64,000 bases of DNA from JACCSI01 sp963815285 (GCA_963815285.1 CAWFGB010000009.1:186001-250000), one strand, 5' to 3'. Positions 15,989 to 24,361 are shown, numbered from the stretch's first letter. A program made the numbers and translations. Notes: generated from the letters alone by a model not told the origin.

Positions 15989-17595
15989 CAACGAATCCAG
16001 TCGGTGAGAAGGTTCATCCGCCACGCCACTACGGCGGCGGCCGCGAGCAGCACGACACACGACGCGGACGCGGCCACAATCAATCGCCGTCGCTTCGCTC
16101 GCTTACGTTCAACTTGGGTGAGCATCGCCGGGATCACCGCAAGTACCGGCAGCGCCAGGCTCACGACGACGTCGTCGTCGGTCTTCAAGGAGGTGTCGCG
16201 ATACTCGAGCAGGGCAACGAGCGCGATGCCGAATCCGAGCCCGGCCAATAGCCCCATCAGGTTCATCCGCGACCGATTAGGGCTGATGGGCCGCTGGGGA
16301 AGCCGCGCCCCCTCGATGATCTTGAACTGCTCGCCAATTTGACGGCGTTCGAGGTTGACAGCGAGTTTCGATTCCTCGCTCTTTTTCAGCAGCGATTCAT
16401 ACTGCCTCTGCAGGGTGTCATAATCGCGCATCAGCTCGGTGAGCTCTGACTCGAGCTTTGGAGCGGCTTCCAGCCTGAAGTTGTAGGAGGCGAGCACGCC
16501 TCGCAGTCGCGTATCTTCCGCCTTGCGATTGTCCAGGTTCTTGCGCAGCTGCTCCGCCTCGTGCCGCAGGCTGGCGACCTTGCTGGCCACCGCCGCTGGC
16601 ACGTTGGCCGCCTTCTCAGGCGAAAGCGACTCGAGTTCGGCCCTTCGGGTCGCCTCTTCAGCGGCCTTATTCTCGAGGTCGGCGATGATCCGCTTGGTGC
16701 GCGTGATGTCAGGGTGACTTGGTTTGAGACCGCGACGCTCGAGATTGACCAAGGCTGCCTGTGCTTGCGCTAACTGGTGGGCCGCCGTCCCAGCAACCGC
16801 ACTGTTCGGATCAGCGGATTCAACCCGTGACTGTGAAGCGTTGGCGAGCGTCTCGGCGATGGACGCATCGATGGCGGACAGCCGGTCCCGCTCCCGATTG
16901 GCGCCGTCCACGTTTGCCTCTATTTCCCTTTGCGTCATCTGCATCATCTGCAAGTTGGATGAGGCCTGGGCTGGGAGCTGTCCTGAATTGCGCTGTCTGA
17001 ACGATTCGAGCTTGGCTTCGTGCTCGATCAAGCGACGCCGGGAATCCTCCAGTTGCGCCTGCAGGAACTGATTGGTGGTATCTGCCAGCACCGCACGATC
17101 CTGGAGGTTTTCCTCAACGAACATCGACGCCAGCCGCTCCGCCACTTGCATGGCCATCCGCGGCTGCGAGGATTCAAACTTCACCGCAAAGTGCGTCGCG
17201 TCCTCGTTGCGCCGCCTGGGCGTGGCAACGTCGACTTTGATGTCCCTCAGGCGCATCTGCTCGACGATGTCTTCCATGATCATCGTCTCTCGCTCTTGCT
17301 TGTACAGGCTGAACTCTTCGATGATCCGCTCGAGCCTGGTGCGGGTGAGGATCGATTGACTGATTGTCTGCAGCCGCTCCGCGACGTCCACGGTAACGGT
17401 TGACCGCACGAACGACTCCGGCACTCGCTGGGGGACTACCAGAATGGTGGTCGAGGCGCTGTAGCGGTCGGGAAGCTGGTACGACCACGCAAATGTTCCG
17501 GCCCCGGCGAGTACTGCCGGAATGACAATGAGCCACTTGCGCCTCCACGCCATCTGGAGGAAATCCGCTGGGGTGTACTTCTTACCGGGAAGCAT
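15988..17595 (-). CDS. polysaccharide chain-length determinant (Wzz/GumC-like, XrtA type)
   Basis: A 535-residue polysaccharide co-polymerase. It has a cytoplasmic start, a first membrane segment at about 22-40, a long periplasmic coiled-coil region (about 140-400, rich in Glu/Arg/Gln heptads), the Pro-rich PQRPISPNRSRM before the second membrane segment (about 450-470), and an extra third membrane helix at about 508-527, as seen in the exosortase-locus subgroup. It has no kinase domain, which is supplied by the gene at 13916-14926. It sets glycan length and links polymerisation to the outer-membrane exporter. Confidence 0.9.
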   Translation of the reverse strand: MLPGKKYTPADFLQMAWRRKWLIVIPAVLAGAGTFAWSYQLPDRYSASTTILVVPQRVPESFVRSTVTVDVAERLQTISQSILTRTRLERIIEEFSLYKQERETMIMEDIVEQMRLRDIKVDVATPRRRNEDATHFAVKFESSQPRMAMQVAERLASMFVEENLQDRAVLADTTNQFLQAQLEDSRRRLIEHEAKLESFRQRNSGQLPAQASSNLQMMQMTQREIEANVDGANRERDRLSAIDASIAETLANASQSRVESADPNSAVAGTAAHQLAQAQAALVNLERRGLKPSHPDITRTKRIIADLENKAAEEATRRAELESLSPEKAANVPAAVASKVASLRHEAEQLRKNLDNRKAEDTRLRGVLASYNFRLEAAPKLESELTELMRDYDTLQRQYESLLKKSEESKLAVNLERRQIGEQFKIIEGARLPQRPISPNRSRMNLMGLLAGLGFGIALVALLEYRDTSLKTDDDVVVSLALPVLAVIPAMLTQVERKRAKRRRLIVAASASCVVLLAAAAVVAWRMNLLTDWIR

Positions 17596-18899
17596 TAGTC
17601 TCTCCTCGTACGCTCAAAGAGCGGCGCCCATAGACTGACCGTCGCGCGAACGCTGTGCCGCTCGGCGGAAGCCGGCACACCCACGGATAACACCGCGCCG
17701 TCGTCGAACCGCTGCCGGTAGTAGAAATAGGTGACGCCAAGGTTCATGAAGCGCGTGAGGGCGTAACTCAGCGTTGCCACTCCCTGCGCCGTGTCGAATC
17801 CGGGCGCATCACTCTCGAGACCCTGCTTGCCGAGGGCGCCGCGGATCGACGACGTGAACTGCATCCGTCGTGAGAGCAGCCCGCGCAATCCTGCGGAGAG
17901 CGAATCGGCGACCACCGGTTCGGGCCAGGTCTCGTTCATCAGCACGCGCCGTGCGTAACCAACCCACGTGTTCCAGCTGCGCCCGATTTCGTGTTGGAGC
18001 CTGGCGTTGCCGGTGATGGTGAACCGCAGGTGGCCAAGGGTCCGCAAGGCCGCCGTTCCGGTGCCGAAGGACAGGACGGTCTGGCGGGAGATTGACAGCG
18101 CGCGGTTGTAGTTCACTCCCGCGTCAATCGTATGTTGCTCACGTGTCCCGCCGTCGCCGTAGTCGCCCTCGCCGTAGTAATAACCAGCACGCGCGTCCAA
18201 CCCCTTGCCGAGGTTGTACGTGAGCGCGCCACCGAGGTATTGATATGTGAACTCCTCGGCTTCCGTTCCGCGGTCCGCGTGCTGATGTCCGTAATCCGCG
18301 GAGAATGTCGCATGTCGCGATACCCGTTGCGAAAAACCGACGCGCCCTGAGTAGCGGAGATACGACTCGACACTGGTGATAAGGTCCAAGTCGGGGATCA
18401 GCGAGTCGCCAGGCTGCGGCTCGAAGTCAACGTGGAACAGCGGCGTCAGCTGATATGGCTGATAGGCGGCCAAAAGCCCCAGCGACAGGGAGGTGCCGAG
18501 GCGCGGTGAGGCGGTCAGCGTCAGGCCTCCTTGAGTGCTGGTGACCACGTCGTCGTTGTTGCCAGGGTAATAGCGAGTACTCGAGCCGAGAGACAGGCCG
18601 AAGGTAATGGGCTCCGTTTTGACCGAGTATGCGAGCGACCCGGACGCGCCCGCGACAGTACCCGCGCTGGCGCCGCCTTGCGTGACTGCTCCGCTGTCGC
18701 CCAGCATGTCGGCATACACGTTGTCGTCGTACCCGCCAAAGATCGACCCCGACGCCGCGAGCAACTGGCCCGCATCGCCCGCACCGCTCCCGAACAGACC
18801 GCGATATGGCCGTCCCGGCCGCGGCGGCTGTGCCAGGGCAGGCGTCGCCAGCAGAAGCAAAGCCATGCCCAGCGCTGACCATGAAGGGAGTCGTGTCAT
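17595..18899 (-). CDS. outer-membrane beta-barrel protein of the export locus
   Basis: A 434-residue protein with a clear signal peptide (residues 1-23, cleavage after PALA) followed by many alternating-hydrophobicity strands (for example LSYALTRFMNLGVTYFYYRQRF near the C-terminus), as expected for an outer-membrane barrel. Position between wza-like and wzz-like genes matches the uncharacterised barrel proteins found in exosortase-type polysaccharide operons. It may form or gate the outer-membrane exit path, or accompany the short Wza-like protein, which lacks its own outer-membrane helix domain (inference). Stop overlaps the next start by 1 nt (TAATG). Confidence 0.75.
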   Translation of the reverse strand: MTRLPSWSALGMALLLLATPALAQPPRPGRPYRGLFGSGAGDAGQLLAASGSIFGGYDDNVYADMLGDSGAVTQGGASAGTVAGASGSLAYSVKTEPITFGLSLGSSTRYYPGNNDDVVTSTQGGLTLTASPRLGTSLSLGLLAAYQPYQLTPLFHVDFEPQPGDSLIPDLDLITSVESYLRYSGRVGFSQRVSRHATFSADYGHQHADRGTEAEEFTYQYLGGALTYNLGKGLDARAGYYYGEGDYGDGGTREQHTIDAGVNYNRALSISRQTVLSFGTGTAALRTLGHLRFTITGNARLQHEIGRSWNTWVGYARRVLMNETWPEPVVADSLSAGLRGLLSRRMQFTSSIRGALGKQGLESDAPGFDTAQGVATLSYALTRFMNLGVTYFYYRQRFDDGAVLSVGVPASAERHSVRATVSLWAPLFERTRRD

Positions 18900-18913
18900 C
18901 GTGTTCTCAGCGC

Positions 18914-19537
18914 TTACGGAACGATGATCGTGTCGCCCGGTTTGAGTTGGATGTTCTGTTCGAGGTTCTTTCGTTTCTTGACCTGGTCGTAGTTGAAGCG
19001 GAGGCTCACTGCTTGTCCGTTTTCCGTCCGCATGATGGCGATGTTCTTCTCGTCCGCGTACTCGAGCACGCCCCCGGCAATCGCCAGCAGCTGGACGACC
19101 GTTGTCGGACCGTTCAGAGGATAGGGGCCGGGCTTGGCCACCTGACCGGTGATGAACACCTTGCGGCTGTTGATCTGCTTGACGACCACCGTCACCGTCG
19201 GCTCCTCGATCAGCTTCAACGCGACCTCGGTCAGGCGCAGGCGCAGTCCGTCCGGCGTCAGGCCCGCCGCTTCGACGTCGTTCAGCAGCGGCAACGAAAT
19301 GCGCCCGTCGGGCCGGACCGCGACGTCACCGGACAGGTCCTTCTCCCGCCAGAACACGACCGTTAGGACATCGCCAGGACCGATGACGTAATCACCAGGT
19401 GGTGTCACGCCGACCGGCACCTCCGGTGAGGCATTGGCCGCCGCGGCCGGCTGTTGCGACGCAGACAGGAGTGCGACGTTCGGGCCGAGCACGAGAGCGC
19501 CAAGCGCAAACGCGATTAAACCACTGACTGAGTTCAT
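18914..19537 (-). CDS. polysaccharide export protein (Wza-like, PES + SLBB)
   Basis: A 207-residue periplasmic protein. N-terminal hydrophobic signal (about 5-27), then the poly_export domain (YVIGPGDVLTVVFWREKDLSGDVAVRPDGRI as its start, about 50-80) and an SLBB domain (KVFITGQVAKPGPYPL, about 126-141), ending in LKPGDTIIVP. It is shorter than E. coli Wza and has no visible lipobox Cys or C-terminal amphipathic helix. It would form the periplasmic ring of the exporter. Coupled (ATGA) to the sigma-54 activator gene upstream. Confidence 0.92.
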   Translation of the reverse strand: MNSVSGLIAFALGALVLGPNVALLSASQQPAAAANASPEVPVGVTPPGDYVIGPGDVLTVVFWREKDLSGDVAVRPDGRISLPLLNDVEAAGLTPDGLRLRLTEVALKLIEEPTVTVVVKQINSRKVFITGQVAKPGPYPLNGPTTVVQLLAIAGGVLEYADEKNIAIMRTENGQAVSLRFNYDQVKKRKNLEQNIQLKPGDTIIVP

Positions 19538-20646
19538 GAGCGGAACTCCTTGAACGGCACCTGGCAGTCGTGCTTGCGCAGGAAATTCAGGAATCGCTTG
19601 TAGTCGCTCTGATCCATGTTGAAGAGCCGCGCGACGATTTTGTAATTGCCGCGCGCCTCCTCCAGACCCTTCCGCACCAGGTCGCGGACATTCGACCGGG
19701 TGATCTCGCGCTGCATGTACAGCGGGTACACGACTGTCCAGAACGACTCCTTTTCTTGGAGCAACCGCTGGTACAGGTCGTCCGCCACCGTCCGCCGGCG
19801 CTCCTTGCGCGGTCGGAAGGTCACGCCCTGACGCAAGCGGATTTCGAGCGGCAGGTCGTCCGGCTGAATCATCGCGTTGGGGGTCGTCACTGCCACTCGT
19901 TCGATGACGTTTTCCAGCTCGCGGACGTTGCCGGGCCAGTGGTACTCGGCCATGAGGCGCATCGCCTCTGGCGAGATCTCGGTGGCCGCGTTGCCGGCAC
20001 GACCCGAAAAATGCGCCAGAAAATGCGTCGCCAGGCTGGCAATGTCCTCGCGGCGCTCACGCAGCGGGGGCACCGTCAGGTGAATGACGTTGAGGCGATA
20101 GAACAGGTCCTCGCGAAAAGCGCCCTGGGTGATCATATCGCGCAGGTTGCGATTGGTCGCCGCAATAACACGCACGTTGACGCGGCCGACTACGCGGTCG
20201 GCACCGACCTTCTGCAGTTCGCCCGTTTCCAGAAAGCGGAGAAGCAGGCCCTGCATGCGCAGGGTCATCTCCCCGATTTCGTCGAGGAACATGGTGCCCC
20301 GGTCGGCGAGTTCGAGCTTGCCGAGCTTGTCGCGGTAAGCCCCGGTGAAGCTGCCCTTAACGTGGCCGAACAGTTCGGTCTCGAGCAGCGTTTCCGAAAG
20401 GCCCGCGCAGTTAACGGCGATGAAGGGCCGCTCGGCCCGCACGCTGCCGGAGTGAACAGCCGCGGCGACGAGTTCCTTGCCGGTGCCGCTCTCTCCGGTA
20501 ATCAGGACCTTGGCGTCCGAGCGCGCCACGCGCTCGACCTCGGCCTTCAGATCCACCATGCTAGCGCTGGCGCCAATCAGAAAATTGGGGCGCGCGCCTC
20601 TCATCGTTGTTGGTCTATCGTGAGCACTTGCCGCTGTTTGGGTCAT
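19534..20646 (-). CDS. sigma-54-dependent transcriptional activator without receiver domain
   Basis: A 370-residue enhancer-binding protein. The AAA+ core starts at about residue 22: Walker A GESGTGKE (51-58), sigma-54 contact loop GSFTGA (98-103, Ser in place of the common Ala), Walker B MFLDEIGE (119-126), and RVIAATN and WPGNVRELENV further on. A Fis-like helix-turn-helix lies near the C-terminus (about 310-355). The N-terminal regulatory domain is missing (only about 20 residues precede the core), unlike PrsR-type regulators of exosortase systems, which carry a receiver. It is the first gene of the export operon and has a sigma-54 promoter upstream, so self-activation is likely. Confidence 0.9.
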   Translation of the reverse strand: MTQTAASAHDRPTTMRGARPNFLIGASASMVDLKAEVERVARSDAKVLITGESGTGKELVAAAVHSGSVRAERPFIAVNCAGLSETLLETELFGHVKGSFTGAYRDKLGKLELADRGTMFLDEIGEMTLRMQGLLLRFLETGELQKVGADRVVGRVNVRVIAATNRNLRDMITQGAFREDLFYRLNVIHLTVPPLRERREDIASLATHFLAHFSGRAGNAATEISPEAMRLMAEYHWPGNVRELENVIERVAVTTPNAMIQPDDLPLEIRLRQGVTFRPRKERRRTVADDLYQRLLQEKESFWTVVYPLYMQREITRSNVRDLVRKGLEEARGNYKIVARLFNMDQSDYKRFLNFLRKHDCQVPFKEFRS

Positions 20647-20762
20647 CGTCCTCTGCCGCGGTCGTCTCGAATTAGCGACGGTCCCACCACAACGGTAGGA
20701 GCCGGAAATGCCCGACGGAGTCTTGAAAGTCGGTGTTCGGCGCTGCCGAGCAACCGGCCTTG

Positions 20763-20778
20763 TGCAAGGACGTCGCCA
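20763..20778 (-). promoter_or_regulatory. sigma-54 (-24/-12) promoter of the export operon
   Basis: Minus-strand reading is TGGCGACGTCCTTGCA; consensus is TGGCACRNNNNTTGCW. TGGC and TTGCA are exact and the GG-to-GC spacing is the required 12 nt. The predicted start is near 20751, leaving a leader of about 105 nt to the ATG of the sigma-54 activator gene at 20646. Since that gene encodes a sigma-54 activator, the promoter suggests autoregulation of the whole operon. Confidence 0.75.
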
Positions 20779-21085
20779 GCCCAGTTACATCCGCGTGACC
20801 GCCCTCAAATGACTCTGAAAATGGGCGTTAGGGCCTGGACGTCGGCTTGGAGGTAAATTGCACACTTCTTGGTCGTGCATCCATACATCCAAGGCAGCCA
20901 CGGATTTAAGTCAGCCTATGGGTTGATTTATTGCATCCAGAAATTGAACCAGAAGTCGCCGAACCGTCTGCTCCAGTCCCTCCTAGTCTTCTCGTGGGCT
21001 TCTCAGAGTGCGCCTTCCACAGGAGGAAAGGTTGCTAAACAGAAGACTCTGAAGGGAAAAACTTCGTATTCCCCTGCTACGCGGC

Positions 21086-21101
21086 TGGCCACGGTCTTGC
21101 G
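21086..21101 (+). promoter_or_regulatory. sigma-54 (-24/-12) promoter of the nucleotide-sugar dehydrogenase
   Basis: Plus-strand sequence TGGCCACGGTCTTGCG: TGGC and TTGC exact, 12-nt GG-to-GC spacing, and CACG close to the consensus CACR. The predicted start is near 21112, giving a leader of about 46 nt to the ATG at 21158. It mirrors the promoter at 20763-20778. Confidence 0.72.
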
Positions 21102-21157
21102 AATCGGGTTGACCGCCCACCCATGACGAAGTCCTTCTCAGGCGAGAGTTTCCTTAT

Positions 21158-22531
21158 ATGACCCGATCGACCGCGAGTTCTGTGCTGCTGGATTCCATTC
21201 GTGACCGCCGCGCCCGCGCCGGCGTCATCGGCCTCGGTTATGTCGGGTTGCCCCTGGCAGTCGAATTCGCCCGTGCGGGCTACCAGACCACGGGCATCGA
21301 TCTCGATGAGGCTAAGGTTGACGCCATTAACGCGGGTCGTTCGTATATAGACGACGTGTCGGAAGACGATGTCGCACAGCTGCGCGCGGCGGGACGGTTG
21401 TCGGCCAGCACCGACTTCGAGGTCCTGCATCAACTCGATACAGTCAACATCTGCGTCCCCACGCCGCTTCGCAAGACCAAGGACCCCGACATGTCCTTCA
21501 TCGTCGCCGCGGCGGAGCAGATCTCGACCAGGCTGCGACCAGGGATGCTCATCATCCTCGAGTCCACGACCTATCCGGGCACTACCGACGAACTGGTCCT
21601 GCCAATCCTGGAACGCAGCGGACTCCGTGGCGGTAAGGATTTCTTCCTGGCCTTTTCTCCTGAGCGAATCGACCCAGGAAACCCGACGTACGGCACCCAT
21701 AACGTCCCGAAAGTGATTGGCGGGTTGACCGACGATTGCACGACCCTGGCCCGCGCACTCTACGAGGCGGCGATTGCGACGGTGATTCCGGTCAGTTCAC
21801 CGAAGGTGGCGGAAATGGTCAAGCTGCTCGAGAACACATTCCGCGCGGTCAACATCGGGCTCGTCAACGAGCTGGCGCTGATGTGCGATCGGCTGGGGAT
21901 TGATGTGTGGGAAGTGGTTCGCGCAGCAGCCACCAAGCCGTTCGGGTTCATGCCGTTTTATCCCGGTCCCGGTCTCGGAGGCCATTGCATCCCGGTGGAC
22001 CCGTTCTATCTGTCCTGGAAGGCGCGCCAATCCGGCTTCGAAGCCCGGTTCATCGAGCTCGCCGGGGCGGTCAACGGCGCGATGCCGCACTACGTAGTCT
22101 CGTTGATCGGGGATGCGCTGAACCAGGTGCGGCTGCCGCTCAACGGCTCGCGGATTCTCGTCGCCGGGATCGCGTACAAGCGCGACGTCGACGACATCCG
22201 CGAATCCCCGGCGCTCGACCTGCTCGCGTTGCTGCACGCCCGCGGCTGCGAGCTGACCTACTCGGATCCGCACGTGCCGACACTACCAGGGCGGTTATGG
22301 CAGAACGGCATCGACCTGACACACGTCGATCTGTCGTCTGCCGAGCCCGAGTCGTATGACTGCGTCGTGATCGTGACCGACCATTCACAGTTTGACTACG
22401 CGGTGATTCAGCGCGCGGGGAAAGTGGTGGTCGACACGCGTAACGCGATTGCGGCGCCAGGGCCGAACGTGGTTCGACTCGGCGCGCCCCGGGTGATTGC
22501 TCGGGAAGAGGAAGAGGAGGCGCTGGTCTAA
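21158..22531 (+). CDS. UDP-N-acetylglucosamine/mannosamine 6-dehydrogenase (WbpA/WecC type)
   Basis: A 457-residue nucleotide-sugar dehydrogenase. Rossmann motif GLGYVGLPLA (25-34), ESTTYPGTT (135-143), SPERIDPGN (167-175), and active-site Cys 277 in GLGGHCIPVDPFYLSWKAR. The GGHCIPVDP form of the motif is typical of enzymes acting on UDP-N-acetylhexosamines, not on UDP-glucose (GGSCFPKD). Together with the UDP-GlcNAc 2-epimerase that converges on it (4-nt overlap), it predicts UDP-ManNAcA, or UDP-GlcNAcA if it acts directly on GlcNAc. Exact substrate is not readable from the motif. Confidence 0.88.
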   Translation: MTRSTASSVLLDSIRDRRARAGVIGLGYVGLPLAVEFARAGYQTTGIDLDEAKVDAINAGRSYIDDVSEDDVAQLRAAGRLSASTDFEVLHQLDTVNICVPTPLRKTKDPDMSFIVAAAEQISTRLRPGMLIILESTTYPGTTDELVLPILERSGLRGGKDFFLAFSPERIDPGNPTYGTHNVPKVIGGLTDDCTTLARALYEAAIATVIPVSSPKVAEMVKLLENTFRAVNIGLVNELALMCDRLGIDVWEVVRAAATKPFGFMPFYPGPGLGGHCIPVDPFYLSWKARQSGFEARFIELAGAVNGAMPHYVVSLIGDALNQVRLPLNGSRILVAGIAYKRDVDDIRESPALDLLALLHARGCELTYSDPHVPTLPGRLWQNGIDLTHVDLSSAEPESYDCVVIVTDHSQFDYAVIQRAGKVVVDTRNAIAAPGPNVVRLGAPRVIAREEEEEALV

Positions 22532-23652
22532 ACTGCCGCCGCGGCGGGCACGCGCAGCTGCCGGAGTACGTCAACAATCCGGCGGGCCGCCTGCCCGTCC
22601 CAAAGCGGAGGCACACCCCGTTCGGTGACATCTGCTTTGGCCCGCTGCCAGGCATCGAATACGCGCTCCGGGTCGGTGCCGACGATCTGATTGGTGCCGT
22701 GCGTGAGGGTGACCGGCCGCTCGGTGTTTTCACGGAGAGTGAGGCACGGCACACCAAGAATGGTGGTCTCTTCCTGGATGCCCCCCGAGTCGGTCAGCAC
22801 GACCCGACTGCCCTCCATGAGGCCCAGAAAATCCACGTAGCCGAGTGGGTCCACGGGCCGCAACGAACCGTTGGTCACCAAAGCGGAAGCGGCGGCAGAC
22901 CGCGCCAGCATGGGTCTCGTGCGGGGATGGACCGGGAAAATGATCGGCATCTCGCGGCTCAGGATGCCAACCGCTTCAATCACCCGCTCAAACGTGACCA
23001 GATCGTCAACATTACTTGGTCTGTGCAGGGTCAAAAGGCCGTAGTGGCGCGGGGCCACGTCAAATCGGGCCGGCACGTTGAGCTCGCGTGCGGCGGCGCG
23101 ATGTGAGAGCAAGGTGTCAATCATCACGTTGCCCACGAAATGAATCTTGCCCGCCTCGACGCCTTCACGCTGCAGGTTCTCGGCGGCTCCGGGCTCCGAG
23201 GTGAACAGGTAATCTGAAATCTGATCGGTCAGCAGCCGGTTGATCTCCTCAGGCATCGAGCGATCGAAGCTGCGCAGGCCGGCCTCGACATGCGCCACGG
23301 CAACTCCGAGTTTGGACGCGACCAGCGCACACGCGATCGTGGAGTTCACATCGCCTACGACAATCAGCACGTCGGGAGGATTCTGCAGGAGCACGGGCTC
23401 GAAGGCCGCCATGATCGCTGCAGTTTGCTGGGCGTGGCTGCCAGAGCCGACGTTCAAATTGAAATCGGGAAGGGTGATGCCGAGTTCGTCGAAAAATACC
23501 TTCGACAGCTTCTCGTCGTAATGCTGCCCGGTATGCACGAGGACGGAGCTGAACACGTCCGGTGCGTTCTTCAACTGCGCCACGATGGGCGCGATCTTCA
23601 TGAAGTTCGGCCGGGCGCCGACGATGCTCATCACCCGGAGCGGCTGGGGCAT
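22528..23652 (-). CDS. wecB: UDP-N-acetylglucosamine 2-epimerase (non-hydrolysing)
   Basis: A 374-residue epimerase converting UDP-GlcNAc to UDP-ManNAc. Family motifs: VGARPNFMK (near 11-19), TGQHYDE, VVGDVNS, AHVEAGLRS, MPEEINR, TLHRPSNVD, and the C-terminal DSGGIQEE and RENTERPVT segments. Length is normal. It ends 4 nt inside the end of the convergent dehydrogenase gene. It provides the ManNAc precursor for the polysaccharide; whether it belongs to the sigma-54 regulon is unclear, as no -24/-12 site was found upstream. Confidence 0.93.
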   Translation of the reverse strand: MPQPLRVMSIVGARPNFMKIAPIVAQLKNAPDVFSSVLVHTGQHYDEKLSKVFFDELGITLPDFNLNVGSGSHAQQTAAIMAAFEPVLLQNPPDVLIVVGDVNSTIACALVASKLGVAVAHVEAGLRSFDRSMPEEINRLLTDQISDYLFTSEPGAAENLQREGVEAGKIHFVGNVMIDTLLSHRAAARELNVPARFDVAPRHYGLLTLHRPSNVDDLVTFERVIEAVGILSREMPIIFPVHPRTRPMLARSAAASALVTNGSLRPVDPLGYVDFLGLMEGSRVVLTDSGGIQEETTILGVPCLTLRENTERPVTLTHGTNQIVGTDPERVFDAWQRAKADVTERGVPPLWDGQAARRIVDVLRQLRVPAAAAV

Positions 23653-23757
23653 ATGCTTTCAGAGGTCGTCACGCGGCGCGCGCGCCGGACGCTGCGGGCA
23701 TGATAGCAGGCCGGTTGATCGAGAGGTCAGACCGACTGGGCGTTGCTGGACTTGCCT

Positions 23758-24213
23758 TTAGTGGGGGATTGGACCGAGAGGTCGGGGCACAAGAGCGGTG
23801 CGCTGATCCCGTTCTTCGACGTCGCGGTCATCGTACCAGGGGAACACGGCATGGGCAGCGCCAATGCCCTGCAACAGCCGAATCACCTGTGTGCGAAAGC
23901 TGTCACCCGCGGCGCTCTCGGCTGACAAGCGCACGGCACCAATCTGTTCCACTTCGTGTTCGTAGGTATCGTCCGCGATGACCATGGCGGGGATGTCCGT
24001 CGCCCCGGCGCGCAGGGCGAGGTGAAGCCCGTTATAAGCACCCAGCTTGAGTTCCGTGACCAGCAGGTGAGGCATGGCGGCCAGGTATCGTTTGGCGCCT
24101 TCGAACGTCTTGGTGACGAGCACGTGATGGCCCATGCGGCGAATCGCTGACGAAAGCGCTTTGGCGATGGACGGGGTCGGACTCACCAAAAGAACCGTTC
24201 GCTGAAGACTCAT
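23758..24213 (-). CDS. degenerate receiver-domain protein (phospho-Asp replaced by Glu)
   Basis: A 151-residue single-domain protein with the outline of a CheY-like receiver: TVLLVSPTPS (acidic pair expected at 11-12, here Ser-Pro), LLVTELKLGAYNGLHLAL (the phosphoacceptor Asp position is Glu 54), and PAMVIADDT (about 75-83). The conserved Lys is not apparent (AVRLSAES). It therefore cannot be phosphorylated in the normal way; the Glu may mimic a constant on state. The start has a good CAGGAG upstream. The gene stands alone between the epimerase and a diguanylate cyclase. Confidence 0.6.
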   Translation of the reverse strand: MSLQRTVLLVSPTPSIAKALSSAIRRMGHHVLVTKTFEGAKRYLAAMPHLLVTELKLGAYNGLHLALRAGATDIPAMVIADDTYEHEVEQIGAVRLSAESAAGDSFRTQVIRLLQGIGAAHAVFPWYDDRDVEERDQRTALVPRPLGPIPH

Positions 24214-24361
24214 CGCCGCTCCTGGTCAAATATTAGCAAAGTCCATGCCCTGCACATGAGACCATTGGGCCGTGTTTTTTGCATAGCCGCTCGCGACCAA
24301 CCTACAAAAATGTCGCCAATCCGCCTAAATTGTTCGGCGCTGTGGTGTAGAAAATTCAGGC

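Larger units (their letters stand above)
20647..21157. promoter_or_regulatory. 511-nt divergent control region of the polysaccharide locus
   Basis: This is the longest gene-free stretch of the window and is less GC-rich than its neighbours. It carries facing-outward sigma-54 promoters at 20763-20778 (minus) and 21086-21101 (plus). Between them the heptamer ACTCTGA occurs at 20812-20818 and 21046-21052, and in inverse orientation (TCAGAGT) at 21003-21009. Such repeats are candidates for upstream activator sites. A weaker third -24/-12 match (GGG-N8-TTTGCA-like) is at 20920-20935 on the plus strand. An 85-codon open frame (20869-21126) overlaps these sites and has no coding character. Confidence 0.6.

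Noticed and set aside
20920..20935. additional plus-strand -24/-12-like site
   Set aside because: Has GG and TTGCA with right spacing but a poor -24 box (GGGTTG); the better site at 21086 is nearer the gene.
20869..21126. 85-codon frame in the divergent control region
   Set aside because: No codon bias or family match, and it covers a sigma-54 promoter and the repeats; better read as regulatory DNA.
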